DNA of 64,000 nucleotides from Hymenopus coronatus (lineage: Eukaryota > Arthropoda > Insecta > Mantodea > Hymenopodidae). The stretch lies in NCBI GenBank assembly GCA_030762935.1, contig CM060900.1, positions 438,023,259 to 438,087,258 of the forward strand. Reading direction: 5' to 3'. Positions 46,391 to 57,349 of the stretch are shown here, in pieces. The stretch's first letter is position 1. Each line of letters opens with the position of its first letter. Made by a program: the position numbers and the translations under genes. The notes beneath the pieces were generated by a model. The model searched no databases, was not told the origin of the DNA, and saw nothing but the letters and a program-made list of their open reading frames with translations.

Positions 46391-46619
46391 CATTTTACGA
46401 CGATGACAAAACCGTGTTGAGAAGAGCTGCTCCTTTGAATGTAGTATGGTTTAATCGCTTCCAACTGCAAATATAATTTTCCTCACTCCCTATCATGAAG
46501 AAACGAAGTATAGGGAATCTTCAAACTTTTTAACTAAATTACTATTTGTTATTACGTATAGAGATAATGCGTTTACGAACGGGACTCGGTGGTAATCTGT
46601 TGAGAATATTGTACCTCGT

Positions 46620-47130
46620 CCCACGAAGGGGCGCCCCCGGGAGGCATGGATGAGGTAAGAGGAGAATCTGGGCGGCCGGAATCAGGAGTGCTGACACACT
46701 AATGATAGCGTCCCTACATTTTCAAGATTGAGAGGCCCTGTCAACCGAAAAGGCAAACCGGGAATTACCGCCCCCCAGCGGATCTAACGTCCCTCAAAGG
46801 GACGATCCGTATATACACGGGCAACCAGCCGTAGGCTGAGGGGCGGAAAAATTCCAGAGAAAGAATTCTTTTTCTCTGCCACACTGCGCCGAAACACCAT
46901 TACGGACACTTCCAATTCTGAAACAGACCTAATGGGGTGAATATGGAGTATAATGACTAATTGAACGTAATAGAAGTACAGGAAATTGGGGGATGAAGAA
47001 AACAAAATTCGTCTGACGATCCCACAGATCCCCGAAAAAAACATGGGTCAGACAGGGTGGTCGACGGGAATCGAATCCGCGACCTCCTGAATGTGAGTCG
47101 CACTTTATACTAAAGCGCCACCTCTGCAGT
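46620..47130 (-). mobile_element. SINE family C, reverse, long copy
   Basis: The minus-strand head has GAGGTGGCGCTTTAGTATAA, CATTCAGGAGGTCGCGG and ATTCGATTCCCGTCGACCAC, then a body to about 46,620 containing CGGTTTGCCTTTTCGGTTG. At about 510 bp it is close to the length of the complete copy at 3,320-3,835. Confidence 0.75.
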
Positions 47131-47270
47131 TATAGGGTAGTGGTAATGTGAGTGAAATCCAGAATTCTTCATGCAAGTCAACCTTTGACCTTTTAATTTA
47201 GAAATGAATATCAGGACAAACGTTAAAAACAGTTTCTTTAATAGCGTTACCTTTATTTTTGTGCCCTCAG

Positions 47271-47445
47271 GCAATCTCTGAGTGCAATAGCACAAACAGC
47301 TTCCTACTTTTTGCCACTCAAAATGATTGCACTGATGCTGAGGATTTTACCCCAGTCTCGCATCTTCTTTCTTCCCTGGAGGGTTTTAGTCCCGGCTGTG
47401 CCGACTTTAGAAAATGGCAGCCTCGGAGAAATCGGCATTCTATAG
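47271..47445 (+). CDS. Exon-like segment, uncertain
   Basis: A strong acceptor (ACCTTTATTTTTGTGCCCTCAG) precedes 47,271 and an ATAG/GTACTT donor-like site follows 47,445. Two plus-strand frames are open across it: one with four Cys (ISECNSTNSFLLF, then QNDCTDAEDF and FSPGCADFRKW), and one hydrophobic (LSAIAQTASYFLPLKMIALM). Because two frames stay open, the coding frame cannot be chosen. It is markedly GC-richer than its surroundings and may equally be part of an old repeat. Confidence 0.3.
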
Positions 47446-47489
47446 GTACTTCAGCCTGTTATGTGACTTGCATTCTTCTTTAGGTTTCG

Positions 47490-48480
47490 CACAGGAGGGC
47501 TACAGCAACAAACTGAGCAAGTAGTAATTCTTTTGTTAATTAACTGAGTACTCTCTTTCTAAACTACTTTTATAAAATTTAAATTTTGGAAAGCATGAAG
47601 AAGCAAATTGAAATTCTGTTTAACCCCTCAAAATAATGCATCTTAGAATTTTGAAAATTTCACAGTTTGTAACATAGCTTGCTAAAATTTATTGTAATTG
47701 TTCCTATAACAGTAATGTTTTTCCCATGTTTAAAAATTCTATCTTGCTTGGTTACTTAAGTATTAATTTTTATTTTGTAAATTTATTTGATTAAATTTTT
47801 TTGTACATGTTGAATTTTTAAAAATATTGAATAAAATCTTCAAGTTTTGAAGTAAACGAGTTTACAAGAAGATTTTTATACCCACATTTTTAAATTAGCC
47901 CCTTATATTTGGAAGAATTACTATACTTTTGCTCATCAATTTTTTTTATTTTTCAAAGGTAATTAATGTATACCTAAAAATTGGAGCATTACTTTGAAAA
48001 TATATAATATACATATTTACATTAGTTAACTGAATGGTGTCGTCTAAGGCCATACTAATACTGTATTTTCTAGTCTCTTTCAATAACTTTTAGGTTCTAA
48101 CAGTATAAGTACTGAGCGAAAAGCTAAGCCAGAATATTCAAAGTAAGAGGGACTAAAATATATGAAATTATTGTATGAAATACAAACACAAAACTGCACT
48201 GAAATAACATGGTTGACTATTCCAACATCCTGCAAAATCTTATAGCACTAGTTTTGATCAAAAACTAGAATTCTAATAGTACTCTACCCCGACAACCTTA
48301 AATTGATTTTTATAGTCCAAAGGAAAAAGGTAATTTGCTATGCTTGAGAAATGTTTAATATTAAGGAGACATAGGTGGATGAAGTCTTAAAAATAATAAA
48401 TAAATGAAGACATTTTGTGGAAAACATTGTACAATTTAGCTGAACAGAATTGTTTATGGGTTTACATGGTTAAATATTAC
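47490..48480. other. No gene seen
   Basis: Strongly AT-rich spacer without recognisable elements. Confidence 0.45.
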
Positions 48481-48484
48481 TTAC

Positions 48485-48597
48485 GTCCTTGAATGGATAT
48501 TTGATAGTGTAGTTTGCTCTTTAAATGCCAGCCACGCCTCCACTTTAAATTGGTTTTTCCTCAAAACTGCGTTTCTCTGCTTTATGCACATTTTCCT
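48485..48597 (-). CDS. Weak candidate exon downstream of the phased exon pair
   Basis: On the minus strand 37 codons (RKMCIKQRNAVLRKNQFKVE...) end at a strong donor (GGAC/GTAAGTAA). The acceptor TACTGGCAG at 48,598 gives phase 0, matching the end of the exon at 49,443, but it has no pyrimidine tract. A better-looking acceptor 19 bp upstream (CTGTTTCAG) would break the phase. Basic composition and no known motif. Treat as a possibility only. Confidence 0.2.
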
Positions 48598-48879
48598 CTG
48601 CCAGTAGTTGGCTATTTCTGAAACAGTTTTGCACGAACACGTAATGCCTGCTTATTTTTAACTGCAATCATCAGTTATCTTGAATAATATGGACAGTATT
48701 GAATATTATTACTAAAAAAAATGTTCTTAAAGCAGTTTTTGATGAATTATGATTTTTGTCAAAACTGTAAATAAGCTATTGTACTCATTATTTTTCAAAT
48801 TAAATAACATGTTACTAGGACTCTCTGTACTAAATTTCAGAGCTGTATATTTGCTAGTTTCTGCAGAAAAAGGTAGACG

Positions 48880-49065
48880 AAAAGTTAACGTCTGTAGTGT
48901 GCCTCACATTCAAGAGTTCGCGAGTTCGAATCTCGCTTAGAATATGATGAATATGAATGTCGAGTAAATTTTAAGCTCCATGAACCTTGAGATCATTGAG
49001 CACCATTTCATAGATTTCGTTCATCATCGGATCTGACCAACCAGATTAAATAGCATTACAAAAGT
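48880..49065 (+). mobile_element. SINE family H, copy 2
   Basis: Head GTTAACGTCTGTAGTGTGCC with GTTCGCGAGTTCGAATCTCG (B-box), then GAATGTCGAGTAAATTTTAA, GCTCCATGAACC and ATTTCGTTCATCATCGGATC, ending near CAGATTAAATAGCATT. It matches 21,795-22,032 but lost the middle GGGGGG-containing part and the A tail. Confidence 0.8.
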
Positions 49066-49442
49066 AAATAAATAATATAAAATGAAAAAGTTAACAGCAA
49101 AAGTATTATAACCTCCAGATAAAAATAGTTTATTCGTGAAAAATACGTATCAGACATGCACAACACGTATATTTCTTTACAGCACACACCAGTGCACCTG
49201 CATATGAATTTTGGTGAGCTTATCTGTAATATCTTAAGATAAATTGAAGTTTTATGAAAATAATACACTTTTGTTTATTTAAGTCGGCTATCTCCCTTGA
49301 AAATTATCTCACAACTAGATCAGTAATAAACCTTAAATATCCTAAACGTGAGAAAGAATTATGCATTTCAGTAATTAATACTGAGGGCCCACATTTACGA
49401 AACCCAAAGCATCAACTACAGGAGCAAAGCTGCAAAACTTAC

Positions 49443-49627
49443 GTAATTTGCAATTACAACACGATTTCGCACATCCTCCGAATTAGGAGACGTAACGGAA
49501 TCAAATCGGGAGGCCTGTGTTCCCACATCCGCCGCACGTTCCGGACCATGCGCCTTCCGATCTTCATTTGTATGTTCTTTGAGGCAGTTACTTGCAGGGT
49601 ACCGTTTACCGACTTGTGATGCTGTTA
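49443..49627 (-). CDS. Internal coding exon, unknown protein (second exon of candidate gene)
   Basis: The minus strand has an acceptor with a pyrimidine-rich lead (TTTTCACTCCTGCAG, ending 49,628) and a strong donor (TTAC/GTAAGTTTT, 49,442). Between them 61 codons are open: TASQVGKRYPASNCLKEHTN, then EDRKAHGPERAADVG, SRFDSVTSPNSEDVRN and VVIANY. The first two bases (TA) complete the codon begun by the last G of the exon at 52,195-52,042, giving GTA (Val), so the two exons are in phase across a 2.4-kb intron that contains B repeat 8. The exon ends in phase 0. Hydrophilic, no recognised domain. GC-rich, CpG-containing codons contrast with AT-rich flanks. Confidence 0.5.
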
Positions 49628-50015
49628 CTGCAGGAGTGAAAATTGCCACTAACACTGTTATGCGTGCTTTTTGCAAAGCAGAGTGTAGCGGTGTCGTCCA
49701 CAATGCCTCAAAGCTGTTATGTTTAAGCGCCTTGGGGATCTTTGTAAAACAAACAGAATTCATTTCGCACACAAAGGTATTTTTGATACCACAAAGACAT
49801 CGCTACTGCTCGCATAAATATATTTATTCAAAGAGATGCTTTTACGGAAAGGTTCCTTTGCTTGTATAGTGATTTGTGGCTAATTCAAGATCCTCTGAAG
49901 TTTTACATAAACGCTCACAAATCCGAGCAGTAAAACGTTCTTTTAGACATTTTTTGGAATATGAACTTCGAATATAGTGTGTCACATTTAAGAGACAGGA
50001 AGTGTTTGAAGCACA

Positions 50016-50017
<2 letters not shown>

Positions 50018-50050
<33 letters not shown>
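50018..50050. repeat. (AT)n microsatellite
   Basis: About 16 AT units in a row within the candidate intron. A homopolymer of 11 G lies at 50,450-50,460. Confidence 0.95.
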
Positions 50051-50051
<1 letters not shown>

Positions 50052-50594
50052 TATTGTATTTATTCACTATTCTTTCATTTTTCTTGATTATAATTATATA
50101 AAGTACTCTGAATATAAGCGCTTTAACGTAAGATAGTCCATATGTTTTCACAGATTTCAGAAAAAATATAGCATGTTAGCTAAGCACTTGGAAATCCGGC
50201 AAAATCTGGAACAATCAGGGAAGTTGAAATTACCGGGAAAGTGTTGGGAAAATGCGGGAATTCTGAGTAAATGTCGCTAAGTTATTTTGTAAAGAAAAGA
50301 ACAATATTACAATCTTTGGTACCGGTGTATTTTAATTTCAACATAAGCTTCCAACTGTATGCCGCCATGTTGTTTGTTTTGCAAGTGGTTGTCCTTCCTT
50401 CCACTAGGAGACATTTCGCAAGTAGTTGTAGCTGGCCTTTCTTCCGCTAGGGGGGGGGGGTAGTAGATTGAAATGTTTAACTCTGCTACTATTACATCAT
50501 AAGCGCTCGTAAACAAACGCAAAAGTGAAAGCATACACTAGGCAACGAAAAAGAGGTGGGTGGAGAAGAAACCAAAAAAAAAAAAAAAAAAAAT

Positions 50595-50913
50595 CGATGT
50601 GTTCCATTCTTATATGGCTGCTCTACCTCTTTTGTAACAAACTATTCTTACAAAAGTTTAAACTTTTACCCACATCATGCTAATCGAGATAAACATAATG
50701 AGAAATTATATTATTACTTGCTGGCTTTTAAGCAAAATGGAAATAAAGAAATACACTAGGCAAACAGTTAAACAATTGAAGTTCGGTTCGCTTTGTATGG
50801 CATAAAAAAACAAAAGAGAGAGAAAAGAAAGATGACTTTCCGTTTCAAAAAAATTATGGAGTTCAAAATTGAAACCAATAACAAGCTATATCTTATCTAG
50901 GACGCGGTCAAAT

Positions 50914-50954
<41 letters not shown>

Positions 50955-51445
50955 CGTTATAACGAAATCTACAGCTTTTGTGCACGACATTTTTGTCTAT
51001 CTCTTACGGTTTAGCCGTTCAGCAAAAATTAATCCAGAGAGAAAAGTTCTGCCGAGACTCCTCCCAGAGAATTCAAGATACAAATTTTATTTGTGACGTA
51101 ACTAACTTTAGTAAACGGTATTTTAATAAAAGTCGTTAAAGCCATTTTTCAGAAAAACACAACTTTCAAAAATGTTTCCATGTAAAGGGTAGGCTGCGGA
51201 GAGGGGATTTTCCTGAAAATCATCATGTCGAATCTTTGAAATACCAAGTTTGGTACTTAAAGTATTTTGGTTTCTGAAATATGCTGTCCACACACAAATA
51301 CACGGGACGCTTTTCTGAAAATGCTTTTTTTGTGGACTCAGGGGCCTCGAAAATCACATTTCCGGTGAAATCTCGAAATCGAATTGTTGGGCGGAATACA
51401 ATACCTTCTCTAAATACTATGTGTACTGCACGTGTACATAAAGTA
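50595..51445 (+). mobile_element. Family B repeat, copy 8, full length
   Basis: It begins CGATGTGTTCCATTCTTATA after an A run and contains the B blocks TTTTTGTCTATCTCTTACGG, TACCAAGTTTGGTACTTAAA, CACACACAAATACACGGGAC and TTTCCGGTGAAATCTCG. It ends ACCTTCTCTAAATACTATGT, GTGTACTGCACGTG. It carries an (AT)n tract at 50,917-50,951 that other copies lack. Confidence 0.85.
50917..50951. repeat. (AT)n microsatellite inside B copy 8
   Basis: About 17 AT units, an expansion private to this copy. Confidence 0.95.
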
Positions 51446-51449
51446 ATAT

Positions 51450-52035
51450 ATAAACTTTTATGTATTTGACAAATACTGTAATGCACTATATAAGAAACCT
51501 ACAAATTCTGGATTCTGTGTGGCGTCTATTTATGACGACTGCGCGCAGATAAATGAATTATCAATATCAGAATGGTGTCTTCGCTGGATGCCAGTCACTA
51601 TGTATAAACATCACTAACGTAAGTGATTTCATGTATTGTGCGTTATATTATGCCATTTCTATGTTGTTTAAATGAACTTTGTCGACCTATAAATAGCATG
51701 TTTGTTGCGTAATAGAGAACTAGAAAAAAAGTCGAAGTGTACTCGGAAAACAGGGAAAATTCAGGAATTTCATGTTCCAAAATGTGTAGTAACCATGCCT
51801 GTCTGTTAATAACACTGCATGAAAATCACATTTTGCCTATTCAAGATGATATTTTATTAACAAGCCGCAGAAAAATTAATTTTTTTCCCGGATATCTTCT
51901 AAATGTAACAGTATTTTAACTGAAACGACCTCATTCGTGGTGTGTGCCCATTGTTAATACTTAAATACATTTTCAGAGAATAGCGTGAAGGTCAATATGC
52001 TGCTCCATAATACATTCTCTAATTAGAATGTCATA
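51450..52035. other. No further exon seen
   Basis: AT-rich candidate intron sequence between B copy 8 and the first exon. Confidence 0.4.
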
Positions 52036-52041
52036 GCTTAC

Positions 52042-52195
52042 CGGTTTCAAGGCTTTCTTCCTTGGAAATAATAGTGAGAGGCTGACCTTCAACTAGTTCG
52101 GTAGACCTGGGAGTAAACATCTGCGGTACGCTGGAAAGTGCTGCTGTGAAAGTCAGGGTGGCATCTGTGTTGATTAACGTTAGTGCCATACACAT
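52042..52195 (-). CDS. First coding exon of a candidate secreted protein
   Basis: On the minus strand, ATG at 52,195 (a second ATG follows at 52,189) is preceded in frame by TAA, so the start is plausible. The 51 codons begin MCMALTLINTDATLTFTAAL, a stretch with signal-peptide-like hydrophobicity, followed by MFTPRSTELVEGQPLTIISK. The exon ends GAAACCG/GTAAGC, a good donor, in phase 1. The next exon at 49,627 starts with the two bases needed to complete the codon. No family is recognised. The exon is GC-balanced while the flanks are AT-rich, and it is separated from the SINE at 52,345 by about 150 bp that may hold the 5' UTR. No TATA box or initiator is clear. Confidence 0.5.
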
Positions 52196-52344
52196 TAGAA
52201 GATATCTTCGTTACTATGTTTGTCTTTGATCAGTCCCCGAATACAACTCTGGAAAGCTAGTATACAAATTAATAAGTCTGATTCCGACCGAACACTTACT
52301 ATTTGCAAAGAGAGACGAATGCTGGTCACTAGGTTTTGTACATT

Positions 52345-52572
52345 TTTGGATAGTGTTTAACGCCCGAGTTTACTACTTGTAGCACCGCAGGCGATACATG
52401 GAATGAAGATGGAGCACCGGTGGAATACGATGGCGGGGGAAACCGAAGAACTCGGAGAAAATCCGCCCCTGCACCAGTTTGACCATGATAAATTCCACAT
52501 GTAGTCGCTTGGGATCAAACCCGGGCCACCGAGGTGAGAGGTGAGTGGCGTAACCATTCGGCGCGACCGCTT
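52345..52572 (-). mobile_element. SINE family A, reverse copy
   Basis: The minus-strand head GCGGTCGCGCCGAATGGTTA with TGGCCCGGGTTTGATCCC (B-box), then AAGCGACTACATGTGG, CAGGGGCGGATTTTCTCCGA, GTTTCCCCCGCCATCGTATT and CACCGGTGCTCCATCTTC, ending GCGTTAAACACT. Full length (about 225 bp). This and the next copy define the A-family consensus. Confidence 0.9.
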
Positions 52573-52689
52573 TGTACATGAATTTAGGTAAAGTTTACCT
52601 TTATTATGTGGATTGGTTGTTTACAAGCGAGTGGAGAGAAGAAAGGCAGTGGTCTCATGCACAGCTGAGTTTGTGCTGTGCTGTTATTT

Positions 52690-52932
52690 TTTTTATAATG
52701 TTTAACGCTCGCTTTTACTAAATATGGCACCACAGGAGATGACACCGATGATATATGGAATGAAGTTGGAGCACCGGTGGAACACGATGACGGGGGAAAC
52801 CGGAGAACTCGAAGAAAACCCGCCCCTGCGTCGCTTTTTTTACCACAAATCCTACATCCGGTCGTCTGGGATCGAACCCGGGCCGCCTTGGTGACAGACA
52901 AGTGGTCTGACCACTCGACCATGGCGCGGCCG
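52690..52932 (-). mobile_element. SINE family A, second reverse copy
   Basis: Minus-strand head GGCCGCGCCATGGTCGAGTG, GGCGGCCCGGGTTCGATCCC, then GACGACCGGATGTAGGA, CAGGGGCGGGTTTTCTTCGA and GTTTCCCCCGTCATCGTGTT, ending AGCGTTAAACATT with an A-rich tail. Best-preserved tRNA-like head of family A. Same orientation as its neighbour about 120 bp away. Confidence 0.9.
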
Positions 52933-52939
52933 TGCTGTG

Positions 52940-54020
52940 TTTAGCACTGTCGACTATGATAAGAATGAGTTTGGTGGTAAGAGGATCTAAGCGGGACGAG
53001 AATCTGAAGTTCAGTCAATTCGCAGAGGTGCTACTTCTGAGAAAGCTAATGTGAAGACAGCAGCAGATTAGTAACGTTTTCATTGTGTAACTGTACATTC
53101 CCACTGTCGCCTTTTCCTCAGTTTTCCCGGCTTGAGAATGTCAACAAATACCGCGGCACGCTCCTCCAAGTGCGTTCAGATCGTTGTCGAGTGCCACGTT
53201 ATAGGTATAGGTGGGCACGGAAGTATACGGTTATACAGTAAACACAAGTATTCATTACAGTGTATAAACGTGAACAAAACAATAAATCTGTACAGCGGCA
53301 AATGAAATAATCAGTTTCATGTGTGATTTACATGCGTGAACAATCATTACAATGAGTTTTCTGTATGATCAAACGCAGAAAGTCTTCTATTGGACTTTGT
53401 ACCCTCAGGTTAGACCATGAAGATACTGAGAGATAATGACCGGCGGTGCTTGAGGAGGAGGAGGTCGCAGTAAACCCTGTGCGCACCTATTTTTCAGTCT
53501 AAGTGCAACGTAACAGCAACCGTGTCTAAAGCCTACTGGTCACCAAGTTGAAATATTGTAATTACATAATATTATATTGTAATTATTTATATTATAATAT
53601 TCTGTCTGTAACACCCCCGGTTATGTACTCGTACATCCTCGCTTTCTCAGTCAAGGACAGATTGGTCGAAAACCCATTATCAGTTCTTGGAAACTCCGAT
53701 TATGACTGCAAATATTTCACGCAAAATATGCTCCATTAAGTTATGACTTTCAGGCTAAAATAAGCATAATTCAAAGTAAACAGCTTCAAGATTTATCATG
53801 CACAAAAATCAAAGATTGCATAGCATTAGATATTTTAAACAGCTGGCACAATAGTTCTCTGCACGAGTAACGTATTTCAAAAAACACTTAATTGTACAGA
53901 GTGTATCTTTGTTGGTGCCAAATATTTCTGGGACGCCCTTACAACATCAAAACAGTTTTAAAAAAAGTTCAGACTCTGAACACGAATCTGAATATTATTT
54001 ATTGCTGATTTACAAGACTA
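52940..54020. other. No gene seen
   Basis: Spacer with no recognisable element. Confidence 0.4.
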
Positions 54021-54029
54021 AATTGAAGG

Positions 54030-55710
54030 TTACAAAAATTGCTTGAAGTGGTTTCCTCCTACATTGATTCATGCCCTATGGTCACAAGCCTTGCTATATG
54101 TGTTCCTTGATATTGTGCACTCCATTGCAAATTGCTAGAGCTTTTCGTGTTTTTTTTTTTAAATACACTGTCGATACGCTGTTTCAGAGTATCAATGTAC
54201 GGTAAAGGAGTAGCATAATCCAATAACTTTAAAGGGCGCAGAGGAATAAATCTATTTGATCCAAATCGGGGGATCAAAAAGGTAATTCAGTATGTCGCCA
54301 TCGAACTCATTTATGCGCAAATGTGTCATGGTAGAAATTACCTATTGTCCAACTGAAATGAACTGGTACACCATCGTAAAAATCACATTGTTGCGATGGC
54401 GTCCAGAAGCAGATTATCATACAGATAATGTAAATAATTTCTGGGAAATTATAAATATGCCTCTGCATTCAGGCACGGAGACAAGAAACAGAGACCAATA
54501 GGGTGATTGTGAATGCTATAGATACTATAGATCAAAACATGAGTTGATTAATAAGATTATACTGTAATCCGCGAGAATTTGTAATGGCCTATTCCAAACC
54601 TCAGTTGATATCTTCCTGTCACACTCAATGCGAGCTTTATGAGCCCAATTTGAGTAAACTGAAAATTGAAGATACCATCACGCGTAATGTTGAACAAGGT
54701 GTATACTAATAAATTCATTAACAAAGCAGAATTATTATGTAACATGCTATGGCACAAAGTCATTGGCCACAAAGTCCGCCACATTTAATCCTTGAACCCG
54801 CTGAAGGATGCAGAAGATTTTCGTGCAAAATTCATTTGATTTTCCTGCGACTAATGCTTTCCCTTACTGCAACCATGTCCAAACACCTAGCCAGTCTTGA
54901 GTACTTCCTGCATAACATGTATTCAGAAGGAGGGAAAGGAGTAGATCGAGCTTTGCACTGCAAGTGTCTTTATCTTAAGCTACAACTAAACATTGTGCAT
55001 ACGCAAGGTCTACTGTGCATTCACAAAACTAAAGAAATGTAACGGATTTTGTATAATGAAATATAATGTTCATGAAACAATAAATGAAGCTTGAGATAGC
55101 TTCTAGCACTACTTAATAGAATACTACAACCTATAGGTAATTGTGACAGACATAGTAGCAAATTTCATTTACAAAGATTTGGCTGAACAAAATAAGCATA
55201 TGAGAAAAAACTGTCCACCAACTCCTCTTTGAACTTGCTTCTGTAGGACGTAGAGGGTTTAAACAGCGACATCAGTCTGTTACGATCCACCATTGTTTGT
55301 TACGAGAATGATGACATTGACGGCAAGTGAAGGGATGCGTCGGTAGGTACTAAGTCTACGTGACGCGCAGGGACGGTGAGCCAAGACCGGCTTATGAGCC
55401 TGCATTTGGACATGGCTGCCTTGCTACAATACGTCTTGTTCTGTCTGATGGGTTTGCGTTCGCTTGACGAAGAACTAGTTCTTCACGGTCAATGCTTCGT
55501 ACCTCTCTTAGTCTACCAACATTCGAAGTGCTCCCACTCAAGCGTTGGTAAATTGGCGAGAACGCTCCTTAACAGGATAACTAGCTGTCAGGTTACCTTT
55601 CTGCATAAAGCTCACCTGCTCATAGTGTCTTTTCATGCAAAGCCATACATGTTATGCATATTTGTTGGTTCACTCGCAGAATTAATTCCCTTCTGCCTTC
55701 GTGCTCTACA
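54030..55710 (-). mobile_element. Mariner-type transposase fossil with DUF4817-like N-terminus
   Basis: Read right to left, with frame changes, the minus strand gives a decayed DUF4817-like region near 55,700-55,530 (LYAER and IYQRLSGSTSNV) and a linker EVRSIDREELVLRQANANPS (about 55,510-55,440). Next come ILHENLLHP and RVQGLNVADFV (54,830-54,770), TRDGIFNFQFTQIG and VTGRYQLRFGI (54,680-54,600), and DGVPVHFSWTIGNFYHDTFA (around the second catalytic Asp). SPDLDQIDLFL carries the third catalytic acid position, then YATPLPYIDTLKQRIDS, and the C-terminal VGGNHFKQFL ends at TAA (54,032-54,030). This order is that of IS630/Tc1/mariner (DDE/D) transposases carrying DUF4817. The block with the first catalytic Asp (normally FTDEATF) is largely gone and stops are frequent, so it is inactive. 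About 400 bp around 54,920-55,370 do not fit and may be a later insertion. Confidence 0.75.
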
Positions 55711-55714
55711 GCAA

Positions 55715-56595
55715 TTTAATTTAAATACTTAATATTTATGTCCACCACGGATAAAGTCCTTTAATATCCCTATTACAAACTATTTAAGACCAACTCTCTT
55801 TATGTTGAGGTGGCGTTCCCGAAGTATTTTGAAAGCAATACAGCCTATAGGTGTATGTATTTGAAACTTCTGATAACGTTTCTACTAAAAAGAGTTCAAA
55901 TGACGGAAACTGACACATTGGTTACAACACAATAAAACATTTCAGCATATTTCATCATATATTTGCTTCAGCATCCTGGTTAAGACATAATATTGTAATT
56001 GGAATGGCCAACATTGATGTAACTTTTACTTTATAGTTACAATATTTTTAAGAAGATACACAGTATACAAACTAACTAGCTACTCAGTAACGTATAAAAA
56101 GTAGCAGTGATTCATTGCATACGCGAAAATCCACAAAGAACTTATTCGTTATGCTTGGAACTCGTGAAATCCATAATGTGTGAAGTACTGTGGCACTGTT
56201 TTTCTATTATACACCAACTGGAGAGAGAAATATTATATGGCATAAGCATCTATAATATCCTGTGCTTTCCCAACATCCCGTTCAATTCAAACAATTTCTC
56301 TGCGCATATATTCCAAAATGTGTAATGTGCATGAATACTGATCGCATTAGGTGCAATTTCACGTACATAAATCATTATTATGCATAGTGCATTTCTTTGG
56401 AAAGTATATATAGTCTCGTAATATTGTGTCAATTTTGATTGAAGCATAACTAGTTGATTGGTTAGTTGGTCGGTCGGTTGGTTGATACTTTCCAGGGGGC
56501 TCCACACTGCAGCCACCACTAACAGATTTTAACTTGAAAATCCCCGTTGAATTCTGCAAATCTTTTAATGCACCAAGGAATTTCTGCACACGTTG
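55715..56595. other. No gene seen
   Basis: AT-rich spacer. A CTNNNN-like TTGGT..GGTTGG patch (56,455-56,490) is the only odd feature. Confidence 0.4.
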
Positions 56596-56855
56596 AATAC
56601 GCGACAGTTAGGCCACCTGCTATGGAACCCACACTTGCATTAACAGACAGAAAAAGCAACATGTTAGCACAATGTCAAAGAAAGACGGAAAGAAAGATTT
56701 TTGGGTCAGCCCCCAAGGCAGTGTCTGCAATGAAGATCTGAGGCAGGCATCAGAGACTCAACAGCATTAGGCACCTACACCAAATGCAAGTGGGCGGGCC
56801 TCGTCATGAGTACGGGCCACCAGAGATGGGCGCACAAAACAACAGCGTGGAAGCC

Positions 56856-56961
56856 AAGAACCGCCGGTCCCCATAGCCGCGCTCGCAAAGGCGTCTCACT
56901 TTGGTGCTTCGTAGCGCAGGGGATCGTGGGTACGAGTCCCGCCTTGGGCATGGGTGTTATA

Positions 56962-57005
<44 letters not shown>

Positions 57006-57132
57006 CAGAAAACAGCAATTCAGTAATCATACGGCAAGCAAAGTAAAATAGGTAAATAAAAGAGGGGTATACAGCACCGGAGTCCCGACTAACTCCGGAA
57101 CTCTGTTTATAAAATAAATAAATAAAAACTGC
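56856..57132 (+). mobile_element. SINE family E, copy 2, nested in LINE
   Basis: Head CGGTCCCCATAGCCGCGCTC, GATCGTGGGTACGAGTCCCG, GCCTTGGGCATGGGTGTTAT, an expanded (GT)n tract (56,965-57,000), then ATTCAGTAATCATACGG. The 3' stem is CCGGAGT (57,077-57,083) and ACTCCGG (57,092-57,098), followed by an ATAAATAAATAAAA tail. Flanks AACCGCC and AACTGCC look like a short, diverged target duplication. Confidence 0.85.
56965..57000. repeat. (GT)n microsatellite in SINE E
   Basis: About 18 GT units at the position where copy 1 (24,440-24,460) has only a short TG-rich run. Confidence 0.95.
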
Positions 57133-57349
57133 CACAGGAACGTAGGATGTAAAATACGATGGACAGACGACCTAAAAATTCACTTTGGGCCCAAATGAAC
57201 TACAATAGCGACGGACCGACGCGAGTGGAAACTATTGACAGAAGCAGCAACAAAAGATTGGGGATATTTCCAGAAATTTCTATGCCGGATTGCCAGATCA
57301 GCCACCCTGCTAGCCAAGAGGCCTTTTTCCTACAGGAATTTTGAGAGTT

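Larger units (their letters stand above)
56600..57345 (+). mobile_element. LINE ORF2 C-terminus, split by an E-family SINE
   Basis: The left part (56,600-56,855) reads LALTDRKSNMLAQCQRKTER and KIFG, then a GIRDSTALGTYTKCKWAG stretch and TGHQRWAHKTTAWKPRT. The right part (57,133-57,345) reads NVGCKIRWTDDLKIHFGP, a TGA, then TTIATDRREWKLLTEAATKD and W, ending at TGA (57,345). This K.KWAGH..R..W...T.W.PR...RP..RWTDD(L/I)K...W...A.DR..W..L.EA order is the C-terminal tail of many invertebrate endonuclease/reverse-transcriptase LINE proteins. Frameshifts and a stop show it is dead. RT catalytic motifs are absent (5'-truncated). Confidence 0.8.

Noticed and set aside
49254..49619. 121-codon plus-strand frame
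   Set aside because: It is antisense to the better-supported minus-strand exon at 49,627-49,443, which has matching splice phase with the exon at 52,195-52,042.
50018..50951. CRISPR-like spacing of two (AT)n blocks
   Set aside because: Simple dinucleotide repeats without unique spacers; the genome is eukaryotic.
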